A stretch of 26,729 nucleotides of DNA from contig NW_019091472.1 in NCBI RefSeq assembly GCF_001949145.1, positions 458,483 through 485,211 of the forward strand, read 5' to 3'. Of this stretch, positions 10,744-21,710 are shown in pieces. The notes below the pieces were generated by a model. It did no database searches and was not told the origin of the DNA. It saw only the letters and a program-made list of their open reading frames with translations. Position 1 is the first letter of the stretch. The number at the start of each line of letters is the position of its first letter. This stretch comes from Acanthaster planci. Its lineage: Eukaryota > Echinodermata > Asteroidea > Valvatida > Acanthasteridae. Made by a program: the position numbers and the translations under genes.

Positions 10744-11256
10744 GAACAAGATCCTCATCTCCACATATTTCCTGACTCCGAAAAAGGAACAGGACACTTG
10801 GAGACCAATCATCCACCTCAGACTTTAAACAGATTCATCCATCAGAGGAAATTTTGCATGGAGACACTCCGGACAGTCATCCAGTCCCCCTAGACATGAA
10901 AGACTTTCATAGACCTTCACATACTGATTCATCCCTGGAGATATAAATTCCTGCACTTCCTGTACAGTGGGAACCTGTTCAAATTCACAGCCCTCCCCTT
11001 CAGCCTCTCCACCTCACCGAGAGTCTTTACAAGAGTGGCAAAGGTCGTCGCCATTTTTCTTCAAAAGCGGGATGTCATGCTCTTCCAATACTTGGACGAC
11101 TGGCTGATCATCAGCAGATCGGTCAACGAAACAGCACTTATCACCCACCTAACCTGCGATATCACAAATTGCTTAGACTTTATCATCAACCTTGAGAAGT
11201 CAAATCCTGCCCTGACTCAACACCTGACGTATCTGGGGGCGATTCTTGACCTTTAA
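10744..11256 (+). pseudogene. DIRS reverse transcriptase, frameshifted
   Basis: It begins with STYFLTPKKEQDTWRPII, the fingers motif (YFLVPKK-type) of DIRS/Ngaro reverse transcriptases. A frame change near 10826 precedes LNRFIHQRKF. A second break at a TAG near 10891 is followed by TFIDLHILIHP, which retains the first catalytic Asp block but appears shortened against the usual DLKDAYFHIP. The frame then runs open through LPFSLSTSPRVFTRVAK and QYLDDWLI, with the catalytic YLDD at about 11089-11100, to a stop at 11254. The QYLDDWLI form is characteristic of DIRS-type elements. Not active as it stands. Confidence 0.88.
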
Positions 11257-11412
11257 CAGGGAATAATCTCACCCTCACCCAAACACATAAAAAACCCTAT
11301 GAAGTGTGTAAGGGTGCTTGCCTCCGAGCAGCCGGCTCTTGCTCGTGCCTAGCTCTGTCTTCTTGGCTTGATGGCCAGCATGGTGGACCTCACCCCACGC
11401 TATAGGCTCTAA

Positions 11413-11783
11413 TTGCAACTTCATCTCGTGGCCTTCTACCACCTGAAAAGGGACCCAATCAACCTTCATGTCCCGATGACCGACTTCATTCGTCCCCATT
11501 TCCAGTGGTTGGTGGCTGGCAAGGGGACACCTCTCACCTGGAGTCTCCTTCCCAGAGCGAGCTTGGATGTTGTCATAACTACAGATGCCTCCCACTTAGG
11601 CTGGGGAGTCTCCCTACCTCCGTTTCAAGCATTGGGAACTTGGGACCTCAGACTGCGGGGGAGTCACATCAACATATCCTGGAACTCCAGGCAGTTTTCA
11701 ACGCTCTGAGGTCCTTTCATTCAAGCATCACGAGCAGACATGTTCTCATATGCTCAGGCAACTCCACTGTCCCCCTCCACTAA
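11413..11783 (+). pseudogene. DIRS RNase H remnant
   Basis: In the frame from 11413, ITTDASHLGWGVSLPP matches the TDAS-GWGA start of retroelement RNase H, and GSHIN follows. The frame then breaks near 11680, and ILELQAVFNALRSF continues in the frame from 11505, matching the LE-AV-AL helix with the catalytic Glu. The next acidic motif, usually DN-T, reads SGNST. The remaining C-terminal part of the domain is missing, consistent with a deletion before the recombinase segment. Confidence 0.8.
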
Positions 11784-11799
11784 TTCCTGCCTGGCACTT

Positions 11800-12540
11800 G
11801 TGAGCCGTTTTTCAACTCCTGACCGGTCTCCCTTTGAGCCACTCGACGAAGCACCACTATTCATCTTAATAGTGAAGCTGGCCTTTCTTCTGGCAGTTAC
11901 TACCTCACAACGAGGCAGAAAACTCAAAGCCTTGTCCCTAGCTGATCATGGGCCGCATCCGATGGGAACCCCATAGCATCTGTCTCATTCAGCGCTTGGT
12001 TTCCTCACCAAGAACCAGTCAACCTCCTTTCACCCTTCTGATACATCTGTGCTGGACATTACCAAACACATTGGACCCCAGATGACAAACCCTGCTGAGA
12101 GCTCTTAAGTGGTGCTTGACCGAAGTAAACAATTTACAGGTACAACATTGCAGCTAAATATTCACCACAACAATAAAACTACACTGAGCTTCGACCAGAG
12201 ACACCATAGCCAAATGGGCAGTTTCGACTATCAAGTTGCTATTTAAACCTGGACTGGCCGAACCCTCAGGACAATCAAATTTGATGCCTCATCAGGGCTC
12301 ATGACATCCAGGCCGTATCAACCTCCTGGGCCTACTTCTGGGATGTGTCAATGGAGGAGATTTGCAAAGCAGCATATTGGAAGACCCCTTCGATATTCAC
12401 CACATGCTACCTCACCAACGTCTTGCAAAAGGACCCCACACATGGCAGAGCTGTCCTAGCATCGGCCAAGACATTGCAGATTGCTCTTCATTGGGTCGGG
12501 CCATCTCTGGAACTACCTAACAGCCCCATGTTCTGGTGAG
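11800..12540 (+). pseudogene. DIRS tyrosine recombinase, deleted and frameshifted
   Basis: Two blocks are recognisable. The first, near 11869-11933, reads KLAFLLAVTTSQRGRKLKAL, corresponding to the family's LLA-TSARR-SEL-AL block and keeping an Arg at the first catalytic position. The second, near 12298-12539, is HDIQAVSTSWAYF, then SMEEICKAAYWKTPSIF and TTCYL, with the candidate nucleophilic Tyr. In active relatives the segment reads HDIR; here Gln replaces Arg. Several stops separate the blocks, and the N-terminal part of the recombinase is absent. Confidence 0.82.
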
Positions 12541-12638
12541 TCCAATAATGGTCTCTGGGGCTTTATGTCCTCCAGTAACACACATTCCTCATTAAGCGCA
12601 TCCTTGCCACACCCCCTCTTGGGGATCGGTGCTACTCT

Positions 12639-12705
12639 GCATATTTGGTGACCGTTGGGGCAAAAATGAAAGCAGAAGACTCCTCCCTCACATACCTAGA
12701 TGGTT
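12639..12705 (+). repeat. Large DIRS element, internal complementary region
   Basis: GCATATTTGGTGACCGTT and then ATGAAAGCAGA reproduce, in reverse complement, the outer left end at about 8898-8940. The second half, expected to mirror the right end, is much weaker (CTCACATACCTAGATGG). It abuts the right terminal repeat, as in copies 1 and 3. Confidence 0.65.
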
Positions 12706-12713
12706 CCGATACC

Positions 12714-12870
12714 GAAAAAGAAGGACTAACATGGTGGCTGCTTCACTATGCATCATGGGCCTAGAGGGCACACTACGCCGGGTTGATCAAACTTTCAGCA
12801 AATAGAATCAGACGCAAAGGAAATTTGCATATTTAGCAACTGTTTAGGGTAGGTATTCAATAGCAGACCT
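12714..12870 (+). repeat. Large DIRS element, right inverted terminal repeat
   Basis: Reverse complement of 8900-9046. It runs from AAGAAGGACTAACATGG through GAAATTTGCATATTTAGC and TAGGGTAGG to TAGCAGACCT at 12870. A few further bases (CACCCACATTGAGAGG) resemble the extreme right end of the other subfamily and may still belong to the element. Confidence 0.85.
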
Positions 12871-15344
12871 CACCCACATTGAGAGGACTTTGCTAAGTGA
12901 CTAGATCCCCTATCCAAACAAGATACAGCACTCCTAGTGATACCAAGTGTCTTTCTATTTAAGCAGCCATTCGTGGATTAAGGCCTAACTGCTTGAGTGG
13001 GCGCTCCTTTATAAAGCGGTCAGACGGGGACAAGGCCTAGCCACTTGAGTGATACACTCAATTTTATGCGGCTCTGATGAGGATATAGGCCTTAACCGTG
13101 AGCGGGGAACTCCCCATCGGGACGTCCCCTGCTCAGCAGTTGAGCCTGCGCTGTTCACTGGAGTTCCAATCTTGTAGAGAATGAGGGCAAAGACTTAGCC
13201 ACATGAGTGGGTGCTCCGTATTCTAGGCGGCTCAGACGAGGACTCGGGCCTTAACCACGAGCTTGGATTCCCCCATGGGACATCCCTGACTCACCAATGG
13301 TGCTGACTGAAGCAGAAGTCGGAATTCCCCCTTGGGACATTCCTGACTCATTACCATTTTATCTCTCCGCCCTCCAACGGACAACCGAGTCAACAGAGCC
13401 AGCATCTCCATCGACCACCTAAGAGACGAGTCAGCCCATCGCGACTGCCCATGGCTCAGAAAAGCCTGTGGGGCAATGGGGCCACCTTTCCCCATCGCCC
13501 GCAGTGGCTACTGGCTGCCGTAGCTCATCAGCACTCAAGGCCACCTCTTCGGTAGCACTGGCTGAACGGACACCTAGTCAGCCTTGTACCGATAACAGCA
13601 AGGCGGGCGCCTCACATTCTGTCAGTTCCGGCCTGCCTGACAGCCCTCAGCCCATGGTACCGCGACACCCGACAAGAACTCACTGGGTTATTATGCTCCT
13701 AAACACGAAACGCTAATATTGCATTTCCATTAGGCAGTAGTTTTGCTCAGGAATGAGTTTGGTAAGCCTACCCTGTCACAAACTAACCAGTAGTCATGAA
13801 GGATTCGGAGGACAAACATTACCACAGTTCTCCTTCCCTCGCCAACTCCACACAATGGCCATATCCTGCTCTGCCCTCTCTGCAGTCCTCACAGGCAACG
13901 CGGGGAGATACAGACCAGTGGGAATATCGACACACTGCCCCCATTCCCTAGGTCTGACACTAATGGCTACATTACTTCTCAAGTACCTTCGGTGGCTGAA
14001 CTTGTAGGTACTTTCTACAGTAATGAAGTTCTAGCTGACACCTGTTCAGTCAGATGAATACCCGTGTCTGCTTGTTTGGCTGCCCCTCTAGGATTCATGT
14101 CTGCACCTTCGTTTGGCCAAACTCATTAAATTCCAATCTCTGTTGATACATGTAATTATTACATGTACATGTGGTTCCTCTTACAGTAGCTCAACCCACT
14201 TAGATTCAACCCAGGCTTCTTTGGGATTTAAATTGTTTAATTCCCATTCCAGTCCTCCCATGAGAATTCAAATTTCTCTACTCATTGACGGTAGAGGAAC
14301 TCTTGAGTCTCGACCCTGTCACTCTGACTGGCTCTCATAGTAGATGAGGCTGGAGCTTTCCTAAACGTCACTTAGAAGCATACCAACCACCCTGGTTTCT
14401 TAACCTTCAGGTTTCTGTCCTTGTACATTCTTCAATTTAAGCTCGGCTGTCGTCCTTAATCTTAAGCTTTGGCCGTTAAACCCTGATGATACCTCTTGCC
14501 TTCGAGTTAAACCTGTGTTAGCAGGTGAAACCGATGGGCTCTCAACTACTTGTTTCTACCAGTGCTTCCTGAATTCTATGGTTTACTCCTATTCCAGAAC
14601 TTTCAGATTCCAGGGACAGGAGTACGTTGGTTATCACATTGTCACTTCACCAGATAAATCACTACGGAGGTATGCTCTTCCTAGACCTTGGTCTCCTCAA
14701 AAAACAGTCATTCTTGTGAGCCTCGGACCTTGAGACTAACCCAAAGGCAATCCACATCTCGAAGCCAACAACACCTTTACAGATGTCTACTCTCAGAGAA
14801 AGAGTTACGTAGTGGAACTGACACTACATCACAACACTGAGTCAGTCCTTCAGGTACCCGATAGCCGACTCTGTGTGCATTGTCGTCCCTACCTTCACAT
14901 GGAACATCTTAGCCGCTGTTGTCCTACACCAGACTCCCTCCCCTACAGGTCTTAGTCACAGACAACCCCTTTACAAGTTCTTTAACAGGGTAGGGTTGTT
15001 TATCTACACGCCCCTCTCTGTTAACCTTACTCCCGGCAATTTTGTCTGAATTGGCCTAGAAACAAACAGTTTTCTGCTATTCAAGGCATGATGAACAGTG
15101 TACATTGTAGTGGTTCAATTCAAACACCGATAAATGCAGTAAGCGACTCTTCTTCTATGAGACTTGGAACTGCAGTTTCAAATCACATGTAGCTACTAGC
15201 TGTCTGCTGTCACAGCTACCTAATGTGCTCCCTTTCAATGTTTTCTTCCTAATTGTCCTAATTCCTAATTGTCACGTGCATGTACCTATCTTGTTGATAG
15301 ATAGGCATTTATCCCTTGTTTATCGTTGTGTATTCTGTAGCCAT
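12871..15344. other. GC-richer tract between two DIRS copies, no clear gene
   Basis: This stretch differs in composition from the AT-rich flanks and resembles the inside of the DIRS element. It starts with degenerate tandem repeats (12978-13350). Short Ser/Pro-rich frames follow (13468-13716, 13753-14007, 14515-14733, all plus) without recognisable domains. One explanation is the remains of the body of the third DIRS copy, whose right end begins at about 15345. No reverse transcriptase, RNase H or recombinase motif was found here. A different, unrecognised repeat is equally possible. Confidence 0.4.
12978..13350 (+). repeat. Degenerate tandem repeats of about 110 bp
   Basis: Partial and full units at about 12978-13030, 13031-13140, 13185-13290 and 13318-13350. 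Shared pieces are GGCCTAGCCACTTGAGTG-like openings, a GCGGCTC-GA-GAGGA middle, GGCCTTAACC(A/G)(C/T)GAGC, and a CCCC-(A/T)-GGGAC-TCCCTGACTCA-like end. Units have diverged considerably and differ by small indels. Confidence 0.65.
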
Positions 15345-15690
15345 CCCTCCACCTAGAACGGTGCCACTCAGCATATGTAGTGACTGTTTGGGTATAGGTA
15401 GAGCGTCATAGACTCCCCCACATTAGTGTGGGTCAGGTCTACTCCAGAATACCTACCCAAACAATCCCCTTCTGCCCATCCTCCCCACTTGGCGAGGACA
15501 TTCTCAGTCACTTTCGAAAAGAAGGACGAACATGGCAGCATGACCGCAGTGCATAGTGGGAGGTCAAGGGGCACCATGGATGATCAAGTCTTTTCAGCAA
15601 ATAGCTATAGGTGCATGGGAAATTTGCATCTGTAGTGACTGTTTGGGTAGGTATTCTCTAGTAGACCCGACCCACACTAATGGGGAGGGG
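15345..15690 (+). mobile_element. Right end of a third DIRS copy
   Basis: It begins with a TAGAACGGTGCCACTC stretch that also precedes the internal complementary region in the other two copies. The internal complementary region follows (about 15371-15465), then a right terminal repeat (about 15516-15690). The sequence is very close to copy 1 and unlike the large element, for example GACTGTTTGGGTAGGTATTC and TCTAGTAGACCCGACCCACA. No left terminal repeat was seen between 12.9 and 15.3 kb, so the copy is 5'-truncated or its left half has decayed. Confidence 0.8.
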
Positions 15691-17053
15691 GTGGATTCTC
15701 TGTCATTGGGGATGGCAAGGATGTTAGTATGAACCCCAAACATGATACAATCACTTCAACAGAATATGAGGTACTGTATAACTTTAATTATTGGTATACT
15801 AATCCATCCTTTCACATTACATTTTCTTGGAATCGTACTCGCTGCATACCAGGCCATTCCACACCACAATAAATAGACCCTACCACCCCACCCACCTGGC
15901 CTACCACTCTCCCTATTCCCCGAGAGTAATTTAGTCCAAGAATGTTTCGGTTGCACCATAGACTGACGCATCTGGTGCTGCATGATATTTATCCTTCATG
16001 CAACTTGTCACTTTGTGGGGCAGTTACAGGTGATAAATTGATCAGTCTATGTTCTACCTAATTAATCAAGTATTCCACAGGAATATGAAGGGGGAATAAT
16101 GAAGAGGGGGGGCACAGGGGAATGAGCATCAAAATTCACTCATGACCCAATATGTGACTAAATTTCTGTTTACTGTTCATGACTAAAATTTTATTACACC
16201 TTTGAATGAATAAAAGATACAATCTCAAGTGAACACTTAATTTTGTTCCTACAGCACTATATACATACTGGATCTCATACACTTTAATTTGTATTATACT
16301 ATACATATAAGTACTCTAAACTGCCTACATTAACTGAAAAATTGACGTACATTTCGCCAGAATCACTAAGTACACTGTTTATATGCCAACAGTGCATCTT
16401 ACAGATTGACTATATTTTTAAAACAAGTTATGCATAAAGCAAGCCATTCCATGAGATCTGGTTCACACTTCACATATCAAATATTGTACTGATTTCATAA
16501 CATTTGAGCAAGTTACCATTGAATAATATTTGATGAATTCACCATATGACATGTCTGTCTTCCAGTCACTTTAAACATGAACCAGTCACAAGGTCTCTAG
16601 TTGGGAAAGTTAGCATAGCGGATTCCCCATTAGGTCAATGATTACAGTACATGTATACAGTTGTCTTGCATTAGAACCACTTATTCTGCCATTGGTTCTT
16701 CTGAATACCACACTCAACAAAAAGGATCAAGAGTAAATGAAACCTATAACCTTACTTGAAAGCTGAAAACAGTGACCATGAAACAAAATAATGGATATTG
16801 ATTTTAAACCCAAGGACAAAGAACGAATGGCGTTAACAAATGACGTTACAGCAGGTGAGGCACCGGCTACTTATAATCACAAGACGCTGTACAGGTCAAG
16901 TTCATACCAACATGTTATACAATACAGGTTCCATTTTTTACCTGGGCAAATTTTCTTTGCAGTTTCAAGTTAATCAATTACATGTAAGAGTAACCTTGAC
17001 ACTTCCTGATTCCTGACTAAACCACTCAAGTCTAGCTGTGTGTCAATAGTGTG
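15691..17053. other. AT-rich non-coding DNA
   Basis: No exon-like segment was recognised. The frames at 15756-15983 minus and 16791-16973 plus have no family resemblance. The stretch may contain 3' UTR of a minus-strand gene if the candidate exon at 17054-17161 is genuine. Confidence 0.6.
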
Positions 17054-17161
17054 TCAATAGTCTGAAGGTTTTCCTCCCAACTGTTGCCTTGAAGCTCCAG
17101 CCGGGTATGCATAGGGAGCAGCATACATCTTCCAAATCGACAGTTTTGTCAATAACAGTTG
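17054..17161 (-). CDS. Candidate minus-strand terminal exon (unrecognised protein)
   Basis: The minus strand is open from a possible acceptor (AACAG ending at 17162) to TGA at 17054-17056. Its 35 residues end MYAAPYAYPAGASRQQL and GGKPSDY. The Ala/Pro/Tyr-rich composition and clean stop look like a natural C terminus rather than chance. However, the pyrimidine tract is weak and I do not recognise the protein. It could belong to a separate minus-strand gene, to an alternative 3' exon of the RING gene upstream, or be spurious. The start position is uncertain; an internal AG before the ATG codon is an alternative acceptor. Confidence 0.3.
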   Translation of the reverse strand, partial: QLLLTKLSIWKMYAAPYAYPAGASRQQLGGKPSDY

Positions 17162-17164
17162 CTG

Positions 17165-20100
17165 TTACATGCACCATGGTTACAGTATTCTCAGGACATG
17201 CAAGGGAGAAAAGTCTTCCACCAAATCACATTTGAAGTATCTAACTTATCACTAATCATAAACATACCAGCCAAATGAGCAACCTAAACACAAGGGGATT
17301 GTTTTCAAGAAATTTCTCTGGATCCTCTGAAACCTTCCACTGAGCAGGAAATAAATGGTACATACTTATATCTAAATTTCAAGGGGCATCACACCCTATG
17401 TAACCTACATGTAATCCACCAAAGTATCCTCCATGTGAATGTTAGAAGATCTGGGAGTTGTACAATCCATTCAAGTAACTGACAAAATTATGGTTGAAAA
17501 GCATACTCAGTTTAAAGATAGTTATTGGACAAACTCCCTGTGAAATTATGCTTTCTGGCAAGCTGTCATTTTGAAGTAAATAATAGAAAGCCTATTCCAA
17601 TCATGCATCCAAAGACCCATTCTTGGAAATTACTGTCGGTAGTTGGTTTTTGAATTTGTGAAGGCCATTCAAGTGTTGACGTGTACACATGCAAGGGTTT
17701 GAGACACAATAGCGGATTACTGAAAAATTACTTGGTTACAAGCATTCTCGAAGAACCCTCAATTTCTTGTGGCAGGCTTCATACACCTTTAGTAATAAAC
17801 AAAGTATGTTGTTATTCAAGGGCTTCACACAGCTAAATAAAAAAAATAATGGAGCTTTGTAGTGATCAAACTGAACCCAGCGGTCATTGTGCTGTATGTG
17901 CACAAATAGAAACACGTTCCTACCTAATGAAACTCTTAGAAATGGAAGCAGGATGCTTGTAATTTATGATATGAACTTATTCTATTACTTCTTACTTTTT
18001 TTGACATTTCATCGGAAAGCTCGTAACTCAAGCTATGCCCCAAATATTACCAATTCGCTTCCCAAAACAAAAAGGGTATCGCCCAAAAAGCACTGACGGG
18101 CAAACAATGGATTGTGCAGACTCAGCTTTATGAAGAATTTCTCTCCAATAAGATTCCAACTTCGGTTATTCCAAAGGCACATTGAAATTGTTTACAAGTA
18201 ACAATGGCTGCCTTATTATTTTCTTAACTATGTTAATGACAAGATAACAGAGAGATGGTAGGGCCATAATCTAGATAAAAACGCCATATCAAGTACATTT
18301 TGTAGAGAAAACAACATGTATTTCTTAGCTTGATCATCAAACGATATCTACAGATCACAGGATAAAGGCACACACCTAAAAAAAATGCCAGTAGCAAGGG
18401 CTCAATGTACAGTGCTATGGAATAGCACTTCACATGTACAAGCATATCACTTAATTTTGATACAATTTTTACCAGTATAAGCATACTGTATTGAACTTTT
18501 CTGTCACTGTTTAACGCTAACATGACAGCTTGCCTAAATGATAACAGCTGATAAACTTTGCCATATGTACCTTTTCCAAAAAGATAATGAGTTTCTTTCT
18601 CTTTGGCATTTTAAGTTGGACAGAGGTTAAGAATACCTTTAAAGAGGTATTCAAAACAAAATTAAGAAATCATTGTCACATCTCATGGAACACCTAAACT
18701 TTTAAATGTCTTCAGAATTAAATGTACAATGGCAGTCCGAGACAAAAATATCACAATCCCAAAACTGTCAAAAAATTCATTCACTAGTTTAGCCAAGCAT
18801 TATCAAGTCAGATTTATAGACACCTTTACCTACATGTGTTATCTCAATTGAGCAAGTTACATTGACAGATAAGATAGTGTTGCCTTAACCCCTTTGGACT
18901 ATGGAGAGGACAGCATTTGGTCTTTGTGATATTATATACATGCATAGTTGATTAACACTGTGTCAGATAAATGGAAGCATGTTATGAACACAATCAAGCC
19001 CAACAAATAGCCTTGTTTCCCCTGACTTAAGTCATGCAACATTTCACACTATCCATGTACCACTGTCAATAAACTAATCTATTTCCTATTTTCATTATCC
19101 AGTCATTTCATTTAAATTAGTATTTAAGCATGTTTATACATTGATTGTAGTCTGTAAAATTTTTGATTTAACAAATTTATTGCTTTCCATTAAAATTTCT
19201 CATAAAGGTCATCTAAAATATGTACAAGTTCTTTGCTTTTGTTTTATTTTATATGACTACTACATTGATGCATTGTATACATTTACCAACAATACTGTAC
19301 TGAACAGACAAACAATATTATCAACCTCTGCACGCTATCCCTATGCTACATCAACATGTTAATAACATTCTAGCTCTTCCGTAATTTAGACATCTGTGAG
19401 AAACCTGTTGATCAATTAAGAAATACCTCAGTCATGCTATGCACATGTACTAGGGGAGATGGTTTGGAGTCATTTTTAAGGATCATTGAGCATCTTTCAC
19501 AATTGTGCTGAAGTAGTTTTCAATTACTTAGTTTCTAACTAATAGGGGTCCATCAAATTCAACTGATATCATTTTGCGAGGAAGTTTTAAGGGTTATCCA
19601 ACCATGAGTAGCAGGTACATGTAGCTAAGTACCACTGCTGATGCATTTGAATATTCACATAATCAAATTGACAGCACCAACATGTGAAATTACATGTTAT
19701 TCAAGACAAACCAAGCATGATGCGTGTATTTTTCACAGTGACATGTACATGTAGCTATGTCTTTTATAGGAAAGAACCGAACAGGCATTGCTTTCTTAGT
19801 GTAGAAAGTCATCTTGTTCAAACTATCTTTACTAACACTGTACCCAAGATTATGTAAATCTGGTGAATTACCATAGGAAGAGCTGTATACGTGTATGGCG
19901 TGGATATCTTTATGAGGTACATTGTATATGAACATTAATACAAGATGGCCCCAGGAATTATATGGAATATTAATATCAGTTCTTTCAACAAAGAAAATGA
20001 AAAAAGAATACTCCACAAGCCTTATATAAAGATAAAAACCAGGGAACCTGGATTGTTCAGTGGCTTATGGCATGACAAACTACTGGGTAACAGATATACA

Positions 20101-20700
20101 TACATACTGTACATGTTTAGGTTTGTACATTAAGAACTGGCCTTCAGTGTGTATTAACTTACCAAAGACTTTTCATTCACAAGTTGTTACATGGGCTGCT
20201 GATTCTTACAGTCTGACAGTACTCTACACGGAAGCTCACTCAAATGCAATTTTGCCATGTCAGGCAAAGTATTCATAATGCAAATCTGCACATTTCAACT
20301 TTGGGGAATTTCATTACAAACCTTTCATGACCATATTGTCCAATTAGTGCATTCATGTTTGAGTGAACTAGCCCACACAACTCCACATGGGGGCAGCAAA
20401 CCGAATAGTACAACTACATGCGCATGTACAACTGTGCTTGTCTTTACACTGTTACTCTAGCGGTATACATTCATATGCATGTGCGTGTACAGTATGTTTG
20501 GTTTTCCTGAGTTTTCAATTAATCAACATGCTGAAGACTTCCACATATACACGTCACTGATGATGCATACATGATGTACCTAGCACAAGTACATGTAGGC
20601 AGTAATTAGTGTCAATGTGTTGGTCAGAGAAGTATATCCCATAATGCATCAGACCCTGGTACCCACAAACCACTGGTCTTTATCACTGATAGCCTTGCTC
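17165..20700. other. AT-rich non-coding DNA
   Basis: No conserved coding segment was recognised. Short frames on both strands (17887-18096, 18233-18523, 19141-19362, 19690-20016 and others) have random-looking translations. Isolated ACATGTA motifs increase toward the right. It could be intron, 3' UTR of the minus-strand RING gene, or intergenic DNA. Confidence 0.6.
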
Positions 20701-20701
20701 T

Positions 20702-20788
20702 GTGCCATGCACTGCGCTATGCACTGCGCTATGCACTGCGCTGTGCACTGCGCTGTGCACTGTGCTATGCACTGCGCTATGCACTGCC
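20702..20788 (+). repeat. 12-bp tandem repeat, about seven units
   Basis: Consecutive copies of TATGCACTGCGC with C/T and A/G variants (GTGCACTGCGCT, GTGCACTGTGCT). Because 12 is a multiple of three, all frames through it stay open and read as periodic peptides such as AMHC repeats. That explains the two overlapping open frames at 20617-20896, which I do not call as genes. Confidence 0.9.
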
Positions 20789-21710
20789 TCCAGTTCAACT
20801 CCAATCCCACTCCCAAAAATAAACAAGAACAGAAAGAAACCTTCTTTATCTTTCCAAGTTAAAGTTTCATTGTTGGGTCTATCTTGCTCTGCTTAAAATT
20901 GAGGCAGCAAATATGGTAGGAAGAAATTACTACTTCAACTCACACCCATTTACTATGCAGGAATGTGTATAAGCACAAATGACTCATTTCAATATCACCT
21001 TCAACTTTCATAAACTGTGAAAACTTTCTTAAAGTAAAAAAGGTTTAAAATAAAAGTATCTTGCATTATTTAAGAAGCCCTGTCCTGAAACTGTCCCCGG
21101 AATAAGCACGCAGGAAACTTGGTTGGCATAGTCAATTTACATGTAGACATTCAAGCATAGAACATGTTCATGTAGAAAGGAATCAACTTAACTCCTTTTA
21201 GTAATTGTTTGAAGTTCAAAGATGCAACACTGTTTTTGGTGAAAATGCCATTTTTAAGGGAAAAAGTTATGTGACTTATCAAATACATGAATGATATCTA
21301 CCCAATCATAACACATAGCTTCCTATACACTGTAACCAATTTGAACAAATGCACATTTAAATCTTATACAGTGGTTATATGCCCTTTTATATGTAGCAAG
21401 CATGTTTAGTAGCATGATAAGAAAGATAAATGTATTTTTGCTTTCAAATTTTTCTGAGAATATTACATTCCAATAGTTACAATGATTAGGGAAAGCCTAG
21501 TACTTCATTTCCAAAGTTTTTCAATTTCTACCAAAAAGATGCTAAGTTCTAAAAACATTTCAAAAGTTCATAAAACTATGCAAAAAATTTATGAAAGACT
21601 TCTTCTTTGTGACCACGACAGAATAAATTAATGGGGGAAAAATAGCCATATTTTTTTCTGTACAAAGTGCATGGCTATATGCTGATGTAAAGAGGAAGCC
21701 CATTGCCACT
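20789..21710. other. Probable 3' UTR of the minus-strand RING gene
   Basis: AT-rich sequence immediately downstream (in minus orientation) of the RING gene stop. No coding segment was recognised. I did not locate a convincing poly(A) signal, so its extent is unknown. Confidence 0.4.

Larger units (their letters stand above)
8900..12870 (+). mobile_element. DIRS-like tyrosine-recombinase retrotransposon, decayed
   Basis: Bounded by inverted repeats 8900-9046 and 12714-12870. Shared end motifs are AGGTCTGCT, AAATATGCAAATTTCCTTTG, TGATTCTATT and the CCATGTT-GTCCTT edge. Between them, in family order, lie a leader, a Ser/Pro-rich gag-like region, a reverse transcriptase with YLDD, RNase H, tyrosine recombinase remnants and an internal complementary region. 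Frameshifts and stops interrupt every domain, and the 3.97-kb length plus the abrupt step from RNase H to recombinase imply internal deletion. The terminal sequence differs from the copies at 1.6-2.7 kb and 15.3-15.7 kb, so it is a distinct subfamily. DIRS versus the related Ngaro type: the inverted ends and internal complementary region favour DIRS. Confidence 0.9.

Noticed and set aside
11275-11595. 106-codon minus-strand frame across the RNase H region
   Set aside because: It is antisense to a recognisable RNase H with TDAS and LELQAV motifs, so it is a shadow.
20617-20896. Two overlapping frames with repeated AMHC or CTAL units, suggestive of a Cys-rich repeat protein
   Set aside because: They are fully explained by a 12-bp tandem repeat that cannot create stops; flanking sequence shows no coding character.
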